A stretch of 36,913 nucleotides of DNA from Fidelibacterota bacterium (GTDB lineage: Bacteria > Fidelibacterota > UBA2242), in the NCBI GenBank assembly GCA_016783665.1, contig JADHWC010000015.1, positions 1-36,913 of the forward strand, read 5' to 3'. Position numbers and translations under genes: made by a program. Under the pieces are notes generated by a model. The model was not told the DNA's origin. It searched no databases and worked only from the letters and a program-made list of their open reading frames with translations. Shown here in pieces: positions 1 to 10,420 of this stretch; the stretch's first letter is position 1; each line of letters starts with the position of its first letter.

Positions 1-969
<969 letters not shown>

Positions 970-1024
970 AAACTTTTTATGAGTTAGATTCCTAAACGAA
1001 ATTCATTTTTCCCAATGCAAAAAT

Positions 1025-1144
1025 TTTCCGGTGGCTATGGCGGAGGGGCAACACCCGATCCCTTCTCGAACTCGGAAGTTAAGCCCTCTTGCGCCGATGA
1101 TACTGCTCGGGAGACTGAGTGGAAAAGTAGGTCGTTGCCGGGAA
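1025..1144 (+). rRNA. 5S ribosomal RNA
   Basis: The gene is 120 nt long. Its 5' strand (1025-1035) and 3' strand (1134-1144) form an 11-bp terminal helix with several G-T pairs, and the conserved internal segment CCCGATCCC...GAACTCGGAAG lies at 1053-1078. It is 55 bp downstream of the 23S gene with no tRNA between them, the usual rrn operon order. Confidence 0.95.
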
Positions 1145-1151
1145 TACTCTG

Positions 1152-1183
1152 AAAAAGACGCTCTAAAAAGAGCGTCTTTTTTT
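1152..1183 (+). terminator. Rho-independent terminator of the rrn operon
   Basis: A perfect 8-bp stem (GACGCTCT at 1157-1164, AGAGCGTC at 1169-1176) encloses an AAAA loop. It is extended by five A-T pairs and followed by a run of T. It begins 7 bp after the 5S end, as expected for the end of an rRNA transcript. Confidence 0.93.
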
Positions 1184-1321
1184 ATTGTATCTTGAATCTT
1201 CCTTATTTATATTCAATTTATGAAGAAAAACTGTGGATAAATTATGTTGCTTTTGTCCTATCTCACACCAATATTAAAAAAACTCGCGTATTTTCACATT
1301 AGGAATTATAAGGAGTAAAAT

Positions 1322-2590
1322 ATGAAAACCATCATTATGCTATTAGCGTGCATCTTCATTTTCGCTCTGTCTCCTCTTTCTGCTCAGACGGGTGTACTGA
1401 CGTTGGAGACAGTTTACTTCAATAACTTTGAGGTTTTTTACATTACTGATTTTGACTTTAACGAAGGAATGAATAATCCCGATATTTTTAAATATCAATT
1501 AAGCTATAATCCATCTGACGGTGACGGCACACCCGGAAGTGGCACTCCTATTAATATCAGCATGACATTTGAAATGATTGCCAATATTCCCAGTCTTGGT
1601 TTAGATAACCGCCGAATAATTTATCTTAAAACACTGCCTTTTTCGTTTAATGGTACAGTGTCTATTTCAACGAAAGACCTTGATTTGAACATGACCGGCA
1701 TTTTTTATGATGATGGTCAGGGGGAACTTACCGGTATTCGTCAAGATGAATTTGATTTTATGCCGGCAGAAGAATTTACAAATTTACAGACGGCGATTCT
1801 GAGCGGAGCAAAATTACCTGCGGGTGATTATATTTTTGATTTTACAGTAGAACCGGAAGGTGTTATCGGAATTGCTGCAGTAAGTCAACGTATGGTGGTC
1901 TCCGTTGCGAATCCATCGACTCTGGATTTAGTAGCGCCGGGCGGTATGTTAGAGGATAATATTGAGATTTACTCTCCTTATCCTTTATTTCAGTGGGAAT
2001 CGATCGATTTTATGTGGACCGGACGCAATTGTCCTGAATGCGGTTATTCAATCCGGGTATCTGAATACAATCCAATGCTGCATAGTTCGATTGATGAGGC
2101 GTTGAATGACCAATCCAATTGTCCCTATCCTGACCTTGGTCTGTTTTACCAACTACCCGCAGAGATCGTCGCAGGCGCAGCAGATTTATATACCGCTGAA
2201 AATTCTTTTCAGTTTCCATTCACCGATGCGAAACCTTTGGAAGAAGGTAACACATACGTATGGCAGGTGCATAAAACCTTCCCGACGACTTCGGGATCTG
2301 AAACAGTTGAGAGTGGTATTTTTGTGTTTACTCTTCCGGCTATGGGTGGTGATGAAGAATCCGGTGGAACAACTCAATCGGGTGGCAGTAATGTCTATCT
2401 CCAGATTCTGGAACAATTGATCGATGCGGACACATTCAATCAGTTCTTTAGTGGAGAACTCGAAGGATATATGCCAACCGGCGTCGCAACCTTAAATGAA
2501 ACCCAGCAGCTAACCCAGGATCAATTGTCGGCAATCGCCGGACAGTTGTTAGCCGGACAAATCACGATCACATCTATTGGTATTGAATAA
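1322..2590 (+). CDS. Secreted protein of unknown function
   Basis: I do not recognise a family for this 422-residue protein. Residues 1-22 form a clear signal peptide: a lysine, a hydrophobic core, then LSAQ at the cleavage site. The product should therefore be exported. The rest is rich in beta-type residues. The part around residues 200-340 (YPLFQWES..., YSIRVSEY, NTYVWQVH) resembles the strand pattern of FN3/Ig-like surface domains. The tail is low in complexity and rich in Q, L and T. A strong ribosome-binding site (AAGGAG at 1310-1315) fixes the start. The gene precedes the FecR-domain gene by 25 bp and is probably co-transcribed with it. It may be a surface or periplasmic partner of that system, but this rests on context only. 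Confidence 0.8.
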   Translation: MKTIIMLLACIFIFALSPLSAQTGVLTLETVYFNNFEVFYITDFDFNEGMNNPDIFKYQLSYNPSDGDGTPGSGTPINISMTFEMIANIPSLGLDNRRIIYLKTLPFSFNGTVSISTKDLDLNMTGIFYDDGQGELTGIRQDEFDFMPAEEFTNLQTAILSGAKLPAGDYIFDFTVEPEGVIGIAAVSQRMVVSVANPSTLDLVAPGGMLEDNIEIYSPYPLFQWESIDFMWTGRNCPECGYSIRVSEYNPMLHSSIDEALNDQSNCPYPDLGLFYQLPAEIVAGAADLYTAENSFQFPFTDAKPLEEGNTYVWQVHKTFPTTSGSETVESGIFVFTLPAMGGDEESGGTTQSGGSNVYLQILEQLIDADTFNQFFSGELEGYMPTGVATLNETQQLTQDQLSAIAGQLLAGQITITSIGIE

Positions 2591-2615
2591 ACAAAAAAAA
2601 TGGTGGGCATAGATT

Positions 2616-3308
2616 ATGAAAAAATTACATCTATTAATAGTGATCATATTTTTGCTGATTCTTTCAACACAAGCCTGGTCGGCTGATAAAATTGCTCTCA
2701 CTTTAAAAGCCAGGGGTGATACCAGGCTCAAACGAGCTGATGATGAAAAATTTAAATCCAATATCAAACCGGGTACATCATTATTTAATGAGGATCATTT
2801 AAAGACCGGAAAAGATGGTTATGCGGTTCTCGTCTTTTTAGATGATAAGTCCCAGATCAAAATCCGTGAAAACTCTGAGATGGTGATAGCCGGAACCCGT
2901 ACAACCGAGGCGATCTCCAAGCGGATTTCCATGCAGTTTGGAACCCTTAAAGCTGAAGTGAGTCCGCAGCGAAAAGGCGAATTTATAATCGCTACACCGA
3001 CCTCTGTGGCTTCTGTCAAAGGAACGGTTTTCTGGTTTATATCCGACCCGGTTATGGGTGATCAAATTTTTGGGGAGTCAGGAACGGTTTCGCTCACGAA
3101 TAATGAAAGCGGGGCAGTGGTCGTAGTGGGAGCAAATGAAACCGGCACCTCAACACCTGATGGACAGGTTAATGTGGAAGTGACCGAGGAAGGCGCAGCG
3201 CCCGTCGATGAAGAAGATGAAGACGATGCGGAAACTTCCAATCTATTAAGAATTCAGTTTCAGGATCCACAGGGCAATATAAAAGATATTAAAATTGAAT
3301 ATAAATAA
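2616..3308 (+). CDS. FecR-domain protein, exported
   Basis: The protein has 230 residues with a signal peptide (about 1-23, ending AWSA). The FecR pattern spans about 45-165: a GTSLFNEDHLKTG turn, VLVFLDDKSQIKIRENSEM, then FGTLKAEV and the ATPTSVASVKGTVF stretch. FecR domains are periplasmic beta-structures that in iron uptake relay a signal from an outer-membrane receptor to an anti-sigma factor. They also occur apart from iron genes, next to CHASE2 cyclases. Here the domain is not fused to a transmembrane anti-sigma segment and no sigma-factor gene is nearby. An acidic linker (VDEEDEDDAE) precedes a short beta tail. The neighbours (barrel protein, CHASE2 cyclase) suggest envelope sensing, which is inference. 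Confidence 0.85.
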   Translation: MKKLHLLIVIIFLLILSTQAWSADKIALTLKARGDTRLKRADDEKFKSNIKPGTSLFNEDHLKTGKDGYAVLVFLDDKSQIKIRENSEMVIAGTRTTEAISKRISMQFGTLKAEVSPQRKGEFIIATPTSVASVKGTVFWFISDPVMGDQIFGESGTVSLTNNESGAVVVVGANETGTSTPDGQVNVEVTEEGAAPVDEEDEDDAETSNLLRIQFQDPQGNIKDIKIEYK

Positions 3309-3350
3309 TTAAATTTCCCCGGTTTTTTAAACTTAAAAACAGGATAGCAA

Positions 3351-5924
3351 ATGGGTAAGAACGGGATAAGAGTATCTATATTTCTTTTATTGATTAGTGG
3401 ATTTGCCTGGGGACAGGCAAAGGTTTTACATTCTCCACCGAGAAATGTTTTTATGAACTCACCAATAAAAATTGAAGCGTTAATTGAAGAGAGTATCGTT
3501 CAGGTTGAACGCGTTCGGGCATTTTACCGTGAAGCCGGGCAAAATGCTTTTATCGAAGAAGAAATGGCGGAATATATGGGCGTTTATACCTGTAATATTC
3601 CCGCGGAGTATGTGACGGAAGAGGGTGTTGAATACCTGATCATGGCAGAATTATCAGATGGCAGCATGGCGGCATTTCCGGAAGTGGATCCGTACAACGT
3701 GCCGATGTTTCTTGCCGTAAAACAATCATCTGATGTAAGACAACAAACTGTACGGGAGAGGTCAGATATTCAGGGTGGAATTCGGAGTGATATAATCATA
3801 CTGAGTCCTGAAGAAGGCGAAGTGGTTGCCGCCGAAGAAGTCGTATTAGCCTTTTCACTATTCAACACACCGGATGTATCCCTTGAAACGATTCAATTAG
3901 ATCTTGATGGAATATCTGTTTTGAACCAGACCGAGATCAGCGAGGACATGATTATATCGCGCCCTAAAAATTTAAGTTCCGGAATGCATACCGCTAAATT
4001 GAATATGAAAAACCAGTATGGTGACCCATATTCTACGATAATTGTGAACTTTACGGTTGTAAAGACAATTGCGGAATCACAACGTATATTTAAATATACC
4101 GGTCGTGTTACGGCTGAAGCCAATTCAGAACAGGTGCGCGGAATTCGCCAAAACATCAATTCTCTGCGTGCAAATGCTTCGGGTTCTTACGATTGGCTTA
4201 AGTTTAATGCTAAAACCTTTATATCCTCCCAGGAAGAACCGGATAAACAACCCCGAAATCGCTTAACAGCGGGTTTTAAAACGTCTATATTTGATTTAAC
4301 AATGGGGGATGTGAACCCCCGGTTTTCTGAGTTTGCCCTACGTGGAAAACGAGTAAGAGGTGTTGACGCAAATTTAAAACTAAAATATTTCAATACTCAT
4401 ATTGTTTATGGCAAGACCATGCGGGCGATACAGGGTACAATAAGTGATGAACCGGACTCGGTAGCCGGTGGCTTTCAATATGATCGCTCCGGTTATACAT
4501 ATTCGCAAAACCTTTTGGCTATTCGACCATATTTTGGATCGGGTCAGAATTTTCAGTTCGGCTTATCAGTGCTGAAAGCGATAGATGATACACTTTCGGT
4601 TAAAAAAGAATACGGCGGTATTCAGGAAGCAAGCGATGTATCGATTGCAATGGAAGGTTCGAAAAAACCCCAGGATAATATTGTTCTCGGCACCGATTTA
4701 GCCATTGCATTTGACTCTAAACGATTTGTCTGGAAAAGTGATGCGGCAATTTCACTGTTGAACCGCGATATTTCTAATGGGCCGTTAACATTGGATGATT
4801 TGGATACATTTTTACCGGGTGATAGTTTACGAGACAGTACTCTGTCATTGGGTGATATGAATATCTCCTTAGAGGGTTTTCCTGATCCGGGCGATTTTGC
4901 CAGGTTCTTCATCATCAATGAAAATATCAAACCGCTTATGCCGATTGTTCCCGATACAAATAACGCTATCGGCATGAAAGAGTTTCTGAATATGCCTTCC
5001 ACGGCATTTAAAACAACCTTAAAATTAAATTATTTTAACAACTTTTTTGTCGTTCGATATCAACGGGTAGGACCGGAATTTTCATCGCTTGGAAATCCCT
5101 ATCTCAGGAGTGATATTCAGGGATTTAATATTTCAGATAAGATCAGGCTGTTTAGTAATAAGTTGTCTGTTACTCTGGCATACGATCAGAAACGGGATAA
5201 CCTCAGTCAAGATAAGAATGCCACAACTACCACGACATCATTCAATGCGGGTTTGGCATTGTATCCCGGTGGTGGATTACCGACGATCAACTTTAATACC
5301 ATGCATTACGGACGTGAGAATGATTTAGGACTGGATGATATTGATACGACCTTTAATTATGATCCCGATTCGGTATTGCTATCTACTGTATATAAAGATT
5401 TACGGGAATCCAACTCGACCATTCGCCAGGATTTTCGCATATCCCATATTGTAGAAGTCGCTGATATAAAGAATACGATTAATATTACGTATGCAAATTC
5501 GGATCGTGGCGATCGGATTACAGCCCGTGTGCCCGGATACCAGTTTAATGAAACGAGTACATCTATGTTAGCCTTCGGAATAAATTCAAATTTTTCCTTC
5601 CCCTTGAAAACAAATATAAAGTTTAGTACCAATACTACTAAGAGTACGCTGGTTGAAAACCCGTATGAATTATTTACAATGATGTTAAGGGGAACGTATG
5701 ACTTCTTCGATGGTAAATTAGTGTCCGAGCTCGGTTACAATCTGACTAATGGTTCCGGCATGATCGATTTTACCAAGAATAATGTTTATACGGGTGGTAT
5801 GTACCGGTTTTTAGAAATGCACCAGCTGCGCTGGAGACTGCGCTATAGCTTGCTGAATGATCGATTGAGTGGCGATACGTTCAACGATCTGAGTTTCATG
5901 GTCAATTATACATTACTATTTTAA
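3351..5924 (+). CDS. Predicted outer-membrane beta-barrel protein with N-terminal Ig-like region
   Basis: This 857-residue protein has a signal peptide (about 1-22, ending AWGQA). Residues 25-120 and 145-245 look like two periplasmic beta-sandwich domains; the second contains LSPEEGEVVAAEEVVLAFS. From about 250 to the end there are alternating polar/hydrophobic strands separated by acidic, N/D/S-rich loops. The chain ends in a strand with terminal phenylalanine (NYTLLF), the classic outer-membrane insertion signature. I do not recognise a named family. It lies between fecR-like and cyclase genes with gaps of 42 and 20 bp, so it is likely one operon. It could be the receptor or pore of the signalling block; a structural surface protein is the alternative. 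Confidence 0.8.
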   Translation: MGKNGIRVSIFLLLISGFAWGQAKVLHSPPRNVFMNSPIKIEALIEESIVQVERVRAFYREAGQNAFIEEEMAEYMGVYTCNIPAEYVTEEGVEYLIMAELSDGSMAAFPEVDPYNVPMFLAVKQSSDVRQQTVRERSDIQGGIRSDIIILSPEEGEVVAAEEVVLAFSLFNTPDVSLETIQLDLDGISVLNQTEISEDMIISRPKNLSSGMHTAKLNMKNQYGDPYSTIIVNFTVVKTIAESQRIFKYTGRVTAEANSEQVRGIRQNINSLRANASGSYDWLKFNAKTFISSQEEPDKQPRNRLTAGFKTSIFDLTMGDVNPRFSEFALRGKRVRGVDANLKLKYFNTHIVYGKTMRAIQGTISDEPDSVAGGFQYDRSGYTYSQNLLAIRPYFGSGQNFQFGLSVLKAIDDTLSVKKEYGGIQEASDVSIAMEGSKKPQDNIVLGTDLAIAFDSKRFVWKSDAAISLLNRDISNGPLTLDDLDTFLPGDSLRDSTLSLGDMNISLEGFPDPGDFARFFIINENIKPLMPIVPDTNNAIGMKEFLNMPSTAFKTTLKLNYFNNFFVVRYQRVGPEFSSLGNPYLRSDIQGFNISDKIRLFSNKLSVTLAYDQKRDNLSQDKNATTTTTSFNAGLALYPGGGLPTINFNTMHYGRENDLGLDDIDTTFNYDPDSVLLSTVYKDLRESNSTIRQDFRISHIVEVADIKNTINITYANSDRGDRITARVPGYQFNETSTSMLAFGINSNFSFPLKTNIKFSTNTTKSTLVENPYELFTMMLRGTYDFFDGKLVSELGYNLTNGSGMIDFTKNNVYTGGMYRFLEMHQLRWRLRYSLLNDRLSGDTFNDLSFMVNYTLLF

Positions 5925-5944
5925 CTCAATAAACAGTTGTGTAA

Positions 5945-8206
5945 ATGAAAAAAGATGCAATTAAAAAAACTGCATGGGGACTTCTCATTGCCGTTATATT
6001 TTCTGTTGTTGTCTCCTTTATGTTAATTCTTGGATTATTCCGGGGATCGGAACTTAAATCACTGGATTTCAGGTTTCGCTGGCGGGGACCTCAGAATGTT
6101 TCCCATTCAGATCTGATTATAGTAGCGATTGATCAGCAGACGTTTACTGCCTGTAGGGATCGCTATCCCTATCCACGGGAATATTATGCCACGCTGATTG
6201 ATAATCTGAATGAAGTTGGTATCCGGCGGATAATGTTTGATATTCAGTTTACAGAACCGGATATGAAAAATCCTTTGGGCGATTCCATTCTCGCTGATGC
6301 CGTTTGTCGTAATGGTAATGTAATTCTTGCCGGTAAAATTGATCGCGTACAAACACCGGGCGGTATGTATGTGTATCCCAACGAACCGATACCCGTACTT
6401 TTAGAAACCGGTAGTGAGTGGGGAGTTGTAGGAGAGTTACAAGACCCCGACGGTTTTCTGCGACGCTATTCTATCTTTGAATCCTACCAGGCTAAACATA
6501 AATATACACTGGGATCAAAAGTGTTTTTTGCTGAAAATGGTTTTATTACATCACCGGAATATAAGTTCAGCGATGACGGGTATTTTATATTTCCAAAGTA
6601 CGATGGAGATGAATCTGTAAAATTACGGGCTCATAGGGGGAGCCAGGGGTTTGAACAGACGATATTAATCAATTACTATGGCCCGGCACAAACATATCCG
6701 ACATTTTCATTGTCTTCAGTTTTAGATGACGCTGATTTTGATTTACGGGATGAGGAAGATACCGATTATATGGAACTCTTTAAGAAAAATTCGGTATATC
6801 CCTATGAACTACAGTTGGCTTTACTTTCCGACTCCACCTTGCAGATGGATGCGTTTACAGCATTAGCGCTGGGCGATACTGCCGATGTGGAAAAAATATT
6901 GGATCAGGCGAATCCATTTAAAGATAAAATCGCCATGATTGGTGTGTCTATAGAAGAATTACACGATAACAAGTACACGCCATATTATAATTACGGCGGG
7001 GTGCGTATGCTGATGCCCGGTGTGGAAACCCATGCCCATGCCATCCAGACTATGCTTGACGGTAATTTTATCAAAACCCTGCCATTCTATCAGAATATCA
7101 TCATCATTTTTGTAATTGGAATATTAACGTCTTTAATCGTCAGCATAGTCCGACCGGTACTTGGTGGATTGTTTTCAGCCGTACTTACCGGCGCTTATGT
7201 AGCAGGCTTAATATGGATATTCATAGAGAAAAACATCTGGGTTTACATGATTCCGGTTGTTGTCGTCATTTTGGCGAGTTATATCAGTAATGTAGTTTAT
7301 CAGTTTATATCGGAACAAAAGGAGAAGAAGAAAATCAGGGGTATGTTCCAGACCTATATGAGCCCAAAAGTGTTGAAATATCTTGAAGATCATCCCGACG
7401 CATTCAGTCTTTCCGGTGAGAAACGAGAAGCCACAATGTTCTTCTCCGATGTTGCCGGTTTTACGACAATTTCCGAGAGTCTGTCAGCCGAAGAATTATC
7501 GGTAGTTTTGAATAAATATCTATCACCTATGACAGACATTCTGATGTCTTATGATGGGTATGTCGATAAATATGAAGGTGACGCCATTATGTGTGATTTT
7601 GGTGTGCCTATGGAAGACCCGGATCATGCCTGGAAAGCCTGCTTTGCTACGCTTGAACAACAGGCAGCTCTCGTTGATATTCGTAAAGAGATTAAAAAGG
7701 CTCACGGTGTCGATATATATGTCCGAATGGGTGTGAATTCCGGTATTGTCAGCGCCGGGAACATGGGCAGTGCTCAGCGATTCCAATATACGGTGATGGG
7801 AGACGCGGTGAACCAGGCCAGTCGGTTTGAAGGTGCCAATAAACAGTATGATTCCTATATGATGATTGGCGAAGAAACCTATAAACGAGCCAAAGATAAA
7901 ATTGAAGCTAGAATATTGGACAGGCTGGTTGTAAAAGGCAAGTTGATACCAATTACAGTTTATGAACTGATGGCTAAGAAAGGCGAATTGACGAACGACC
8001 AGTCGCTGATCCGGGCCTATTTTACAAAAGGGATTGAACTGTATTGGGACAGGCAATGGGATGAGGCAATCGAACAGTTTCAACAGTCAATTAACGTTAC
8101 CAGCGATGATCCGCCAGCAAAAGTATTCATCAGACGTTGTGAGATTTTTAAGGAAAATCCACCCGACGATAACTGGCAGGGTGAGTTTATCATGACGACA
8201 AAATAA
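5945..8206 (+). CDS. CHASE2-domain class III adenylate cyclase
   Basis: This membrane enzyme makes cAMP from ATP. Its 753 residues comprise TM1 (about 8-31), an extracytoplasmic CHASE2 sensor domain (about 35-375, starting LKSLDFRFRWRG), three TM helices (about 383-460), a cyclase catalytic domain (about 490-680) and a short TPR-like tail (about 690-735). Class III catalytic residues are all visible: metal aspartates D502 (FSDVAGFT) and D546 (EGDAIM), adenine-selecting K542 and T616, and transition-state N623 and R627 (VNQASR). The K/T pair argues for adenylate rather than guanylate cyclase. The start has no obvious ribosome-binding site. It is the last gene of the four-gene block, and a hairpin terminator follows 22 bp after the stop. 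CHASE2 ligands are generally unknown; the adjacent exported FecR protein is a candidate partner. Confidence 0.93.
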   Translation: MKKDAIKKTAWGLLIAVIFSVVVSFMLILGLFRGSELKSLDFRFRWRGPQNVSHSDLIIVAIDQQTFTACRDRYPYPREYYATLIDNLNEVGIRRIMFDIQFTEPDMKNPLGDSILADAVCRNGNVILAGKIDRVQTPGGMYVYPNEPIPVLLETGSEWGVVGELQDPDGFLRRYSIFESYQAKHKYTLGSKVFFAENGFITSPEYKFSDDGYFIFPKYDGDESVKLRAHRGSQGFEQTILINYYGPAQTYPTFSLSSVLDDADFDLRDEEDTDYMELFKKNSVYPYELQLALLSDSTLQMDAFTALALGDTADVEKILDQANPFKDKIAMIGVSIEELHDNKYTPYYNYGGVRMLMPGVETHAHAIQTMLDGNFIKTLPFYQNIIIIFVIGILTSLIVSIVRPVLGGLFSAVLTGAYVAGLIWIFIEKNIWVYMIPVVVVILASYISNVVYQFISEQKEKKKIRGMFQTYMSPKVLKYLEDHPDAFSLSGEKREATMFFSDVAGFTTISESLSAEELSVVLNKYLSPMTDILMSYDGYVDKYEGDAIMCDFGVPMEDPDHAWKACFATLEQQAALVDIRKEIKKAHGVDIYVRMGVNSGIVSAGNMGSAQRFQYTVMGDAVNQASRFEGANKQYDSYMMIGEETYKRAKDKIEARILDRLVVKGKLIPITVYELMAKKGELTNDQSLIRAYFTKGIELYWDRQWDEAIEQFQQSINVTSDDPPAKVFIRRCEIFKENPPDDNWQGEFIMTTK

Positions 8207-8228
8207 TCCGGTAAATACCGGAAACTAT

Positions 8229-8268
8229 AATGGGTAGATGGTCGTATGAAAACAGTCTACCCATTTTT
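8229..8268 (+). terminator. Hairpin terminator after the cyclase gene
   Basis: A perfect 10-bp inverted repeat (AATGGGTAGA at 8229-8238, TCTACCCATT at 8256-8265) with a 17-nt loop is followed by TTTTA. It sits 22 bp after the cyclase stop and separates the envelope-signalling block from the porX-like gene. Confidence 0.75.
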
Positions 8269-8377
8269 ATATATCCGAGCGGGTACATAGATTTGTAAGA
8301 TAAAAAAACTTATTGGTTGGAAGTTAGATTCAACTACATTACATACGATATACAAGAAATTATTAGCCGGGATGTGA

Positions 8378-9946
8378 ATGATGGGAATAAAAAAAGGTAA
8401 AATATTATGGGTGGATGATGAAATCGATCTCTTGAAAGCCCATGTACTGTTTCTTAAAAGCCGTGGTTTCGACGTCACACCGGTATCAAATGGAAATGAT
8501 GCCGTTAAACTGGTGTCAGAAACGAATTATGACCTGGTGCTTCTGGATGAGATGATGACTGGCAAAGACGGGTTAACGACCCTGACCGAGATCAAGGATA
8601 TCAAGCCGGGGCTGCCGGTGATCATGATTACCAAGAATGAAGAAGAAAGTCTGATGGAGAAAGCTATAGGTCAGAAGATCACCGATTATCTGACCAAACC
8701 CGTAAATCCCAGTCAGATTCTTATGGCTTGTAAAAAGGTTCTGGAAAAGCAACGAATCTCTTCCGACCATGTAACCCGTAATTACATGGAAGAATTCCAT
8801 GTGATTACTCGACGATTATACAATGATTTGAGTAGTAAAGACTGGATTGAAATTTATAAAAAACTGGCTCACTGGGATATTGAGTTTGACGATCATCCCG
8901 ATCTGGGGTTGAATGAAACTCTTGAAAACCAGGTCCGTGATTGCAATATTGAGTTCGGTAAATTTTTAGATAAACACTATGCCGATTGGGTCAATGAAGA
9001 TCCACACTTTCGACCGACACTGTCACCGGATATAATCCGGAAATTTGTATTTCCCCGTCTCAAAAATAAGGAAAAAGTACTTTTTATTGTTATTGATTGT
9101 ATGCGTCTGGATCAATGGCTGACCTTTGAGCCTCTACTCTACGATTTCTATAATGTTGCGACGGATTATTATTTTTCAATTTTGCCCTCTGCGACGCCCT
9201 ATTCCAGAAATTCTATTTTCAGTGGTATGTTTCCGGATGATATCCAGAAGAATTATCCCGATATGTGGGAAAAAGATGGAGAAGAAGAGCTATCCATGAA
9301 CCGGCATGAAGCTCAAATGCTCAATAAGCTTGTTATGGAAGACTGCCCGGATTTACACCGTAATGTAAAATACATTAAAGTTCTGGATTCAAATTCCGGC
9401 TGGTCGGCGGATAAAAAACTCTCAACCTATCTTGAGAATCCGTTCATCGCTCTAGTGATAAATTTTGTTGATGTGTTGGCGCATCGCCGTTCTGATTCAG
9501 AAATCATAAGGGAGATTGTCCCTAATGAAGCCAGCTATCGCTCTGTCGTTAGAACCTGGTTTAAACATTCCTGGATATATTCGGTGTTGAAAAAATTTGC
9601 CGGGTATGATTTTACTGTTATTATAACCAGCGATCATGGCAGTATTCGGGTTCAAAACGATGTGAAAGTAATCGGCGATAAAGAAACCTCGACTAATATT
9701 CGCTTCAAGTATGGTAAAAATTTAAACGTTCATCAAAAATATGCTATGTTAGCAAAAGAACCTGAAAAATACCGGTTGCCGAATCTGGGGATTAATACGA
9801 ATTACCTGTTTGCCAAAGAAAACTTTTATTTCGTATATCCGACGAACTATCATAAATTCCAGTCCCATTACCGGGACACATTTCAGCACGGTGGAATGTC
9901 AATGGAAGAGATGATTTTACCGATTGTGACACTGACGCCAAAATAG
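8378..9946 (+). CDS. porX: PorX-like response regulator with PglZ (alkaline phosphatase-fold) domain
   Basis: This is a two-part protein of 522 residues. Residues 7-125 are a CheY-like receiver with acidic pair D13/D14, phospho-acceptor D57 (LVLLDEMM), T85 and K107 (TKP). After a helical linker, residues about 225-520 are a PglZ/alkaline-phosphatase-superfamily domain with a full apparent metal site: D240 (VIDCMRLD), nucleophile T273 (SATPYS), D365 and H369 (VDVLAH), D419/H420 (SDHG) and H504 (QHGG). The family prototype, PorX of Porphyromonas gingivalis, regulates the type IX secretion system and has phosphodiesterase activity. No porY kinase or T9SS structural gene is in this window. ATG codons at 8378 and 8381 are both possible starts. 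It heads a long co-directional run, 5 bp before tsaE. PorX-tsaE adjacency is, to my recollection, also common in Bacteroidota. Confidence 0.92.
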   Translation: MMGIKKGKILWVDDEIDLLKAHVLFLKSRGFDVTPVSNGNDAVKLVSETNYDLVLLDEMMTGKDGLTTLTEIKDIKPGLPVIMITKNEEESLMEKAIGQKITDYLTKPVNPSQILMACKKVLEKQRISSDHVTRNYMEEFHVITRRLYNDLSSKDWIEIYKKLAHWDIEFDDHPDLGLNETLENQVRDCNIEFGKFLDKHYADWVNEDPHFRPTLSPDIIRKFVFPRLKNKEKVLFIVIDCMRLDQWLTFEPLLYDFYNVATDYYFSILPSATPYSRNSIFSGMFPDDIQKNYPDMWEKDGEEELSMNRHEAQMLNKLVMEDCPDLHRNVKYIKVLDSNSGWSADKKLSTYLENPFIALVINFVDVLAHRRSDSEIIREIVPNEASYRSVVRTWFKHSWIYSVLKKFAGYDFTVIITSDHGSIRVQNDVKVIGDKETSTNIRFKYGKNLNVHQKYAMLAKEPEKYRLPNLGINTNYLFAKENFYFVYPTNYHKFQSHYRDTFQHGGMSMEEMILPIVTLTPK

Positions 9947-9951
9947 AAATT

Positions 9952-10416
9952 ATGATTGTTCTTGAAACTTGTTCGGCAAATGAAACGGAAGAGCTTGGAG
10001 AAAAATTGTCGGCTCTTTTAATGAAAGAGTCAGTTGTCGCATTTATCGGAGATTTGGCAACAGGAAAGACGACAATGATACGGGGTATTTGCAGAGGGTT
10101 GGAAATTCAGCAGCAGGTTGAGAGCCCGACATATACATTGGTGAATGAATATGATGGTGCCATTCCGATATATCACATTGATTGCTACCGGGAACATCGA
10201 ATAGAAGAGTGGATTGTGTTGGGCATTAATGATTATTTTTACGGTGACGGAATAACCCTGGTAGAATGGGCGGATACAATCGAAGAATTAATTCCCGATA
10301 CGGCTATCCGGATTCGGATGAACCATAGAATCGATAGAAATAATTGCCGGGGAATTCACATTCAGGCGCCACCGGAAATTGAACGGCAATTGGAACAACG
10401 AATAAAGATCAGTTGA
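9952..10416 (+). CDS. tsaE: tRNA threonylcarbamoyladenosine biosynthesis ATPase TsaE
   Basis: TsaE is the cytoplasmic ATPase that assists TsaB/TsaD in making t6A at position 37 of ANN-decoding tRNAs. The 154-residue length is normal for the family. The P-loop GDLATGKTT (33-41), the SPTYTLVNEY segment (about 59-68), the HIDCYR motif and the late VEWAD motif are all visible. It lies 5 bp after the porX-like gene and 4 bp before tsaB, so the two t6A genes are co-transcribed. tsaC and tsaD are not in this window. Confidence 0.95.
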   Translation: MIVLETCSANETEELGEKLSALLMKESVVAFIGDLATGKTTMIRGICRGLEIQQQVESPTYTLVNEYDGAIPIYHIDCYREHRIEEWIVLGINDYFYGDGITLVEWADTIEELIPDTAIRIRMNHRIDRNNCRGIHIQAPPEIERQLEQRIKIS

Positions 10417-10420
10417 ATCG

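Noticed and set aside
1322-5924. Type IX secretion C-terminal sorting domain on the exported proteins
   Set aside because: None of the three ends with a recognisable T9SS sorting domain; the largest ends as a barrel strand.
7523-8083. 186-codon minus-strand open frame opposite the cyclase
   Set aside because: It is antisense to the conserved catalytic domain, has no recognisable motifs or ribosome-binding site, and is explained by codon bias of the real gene.
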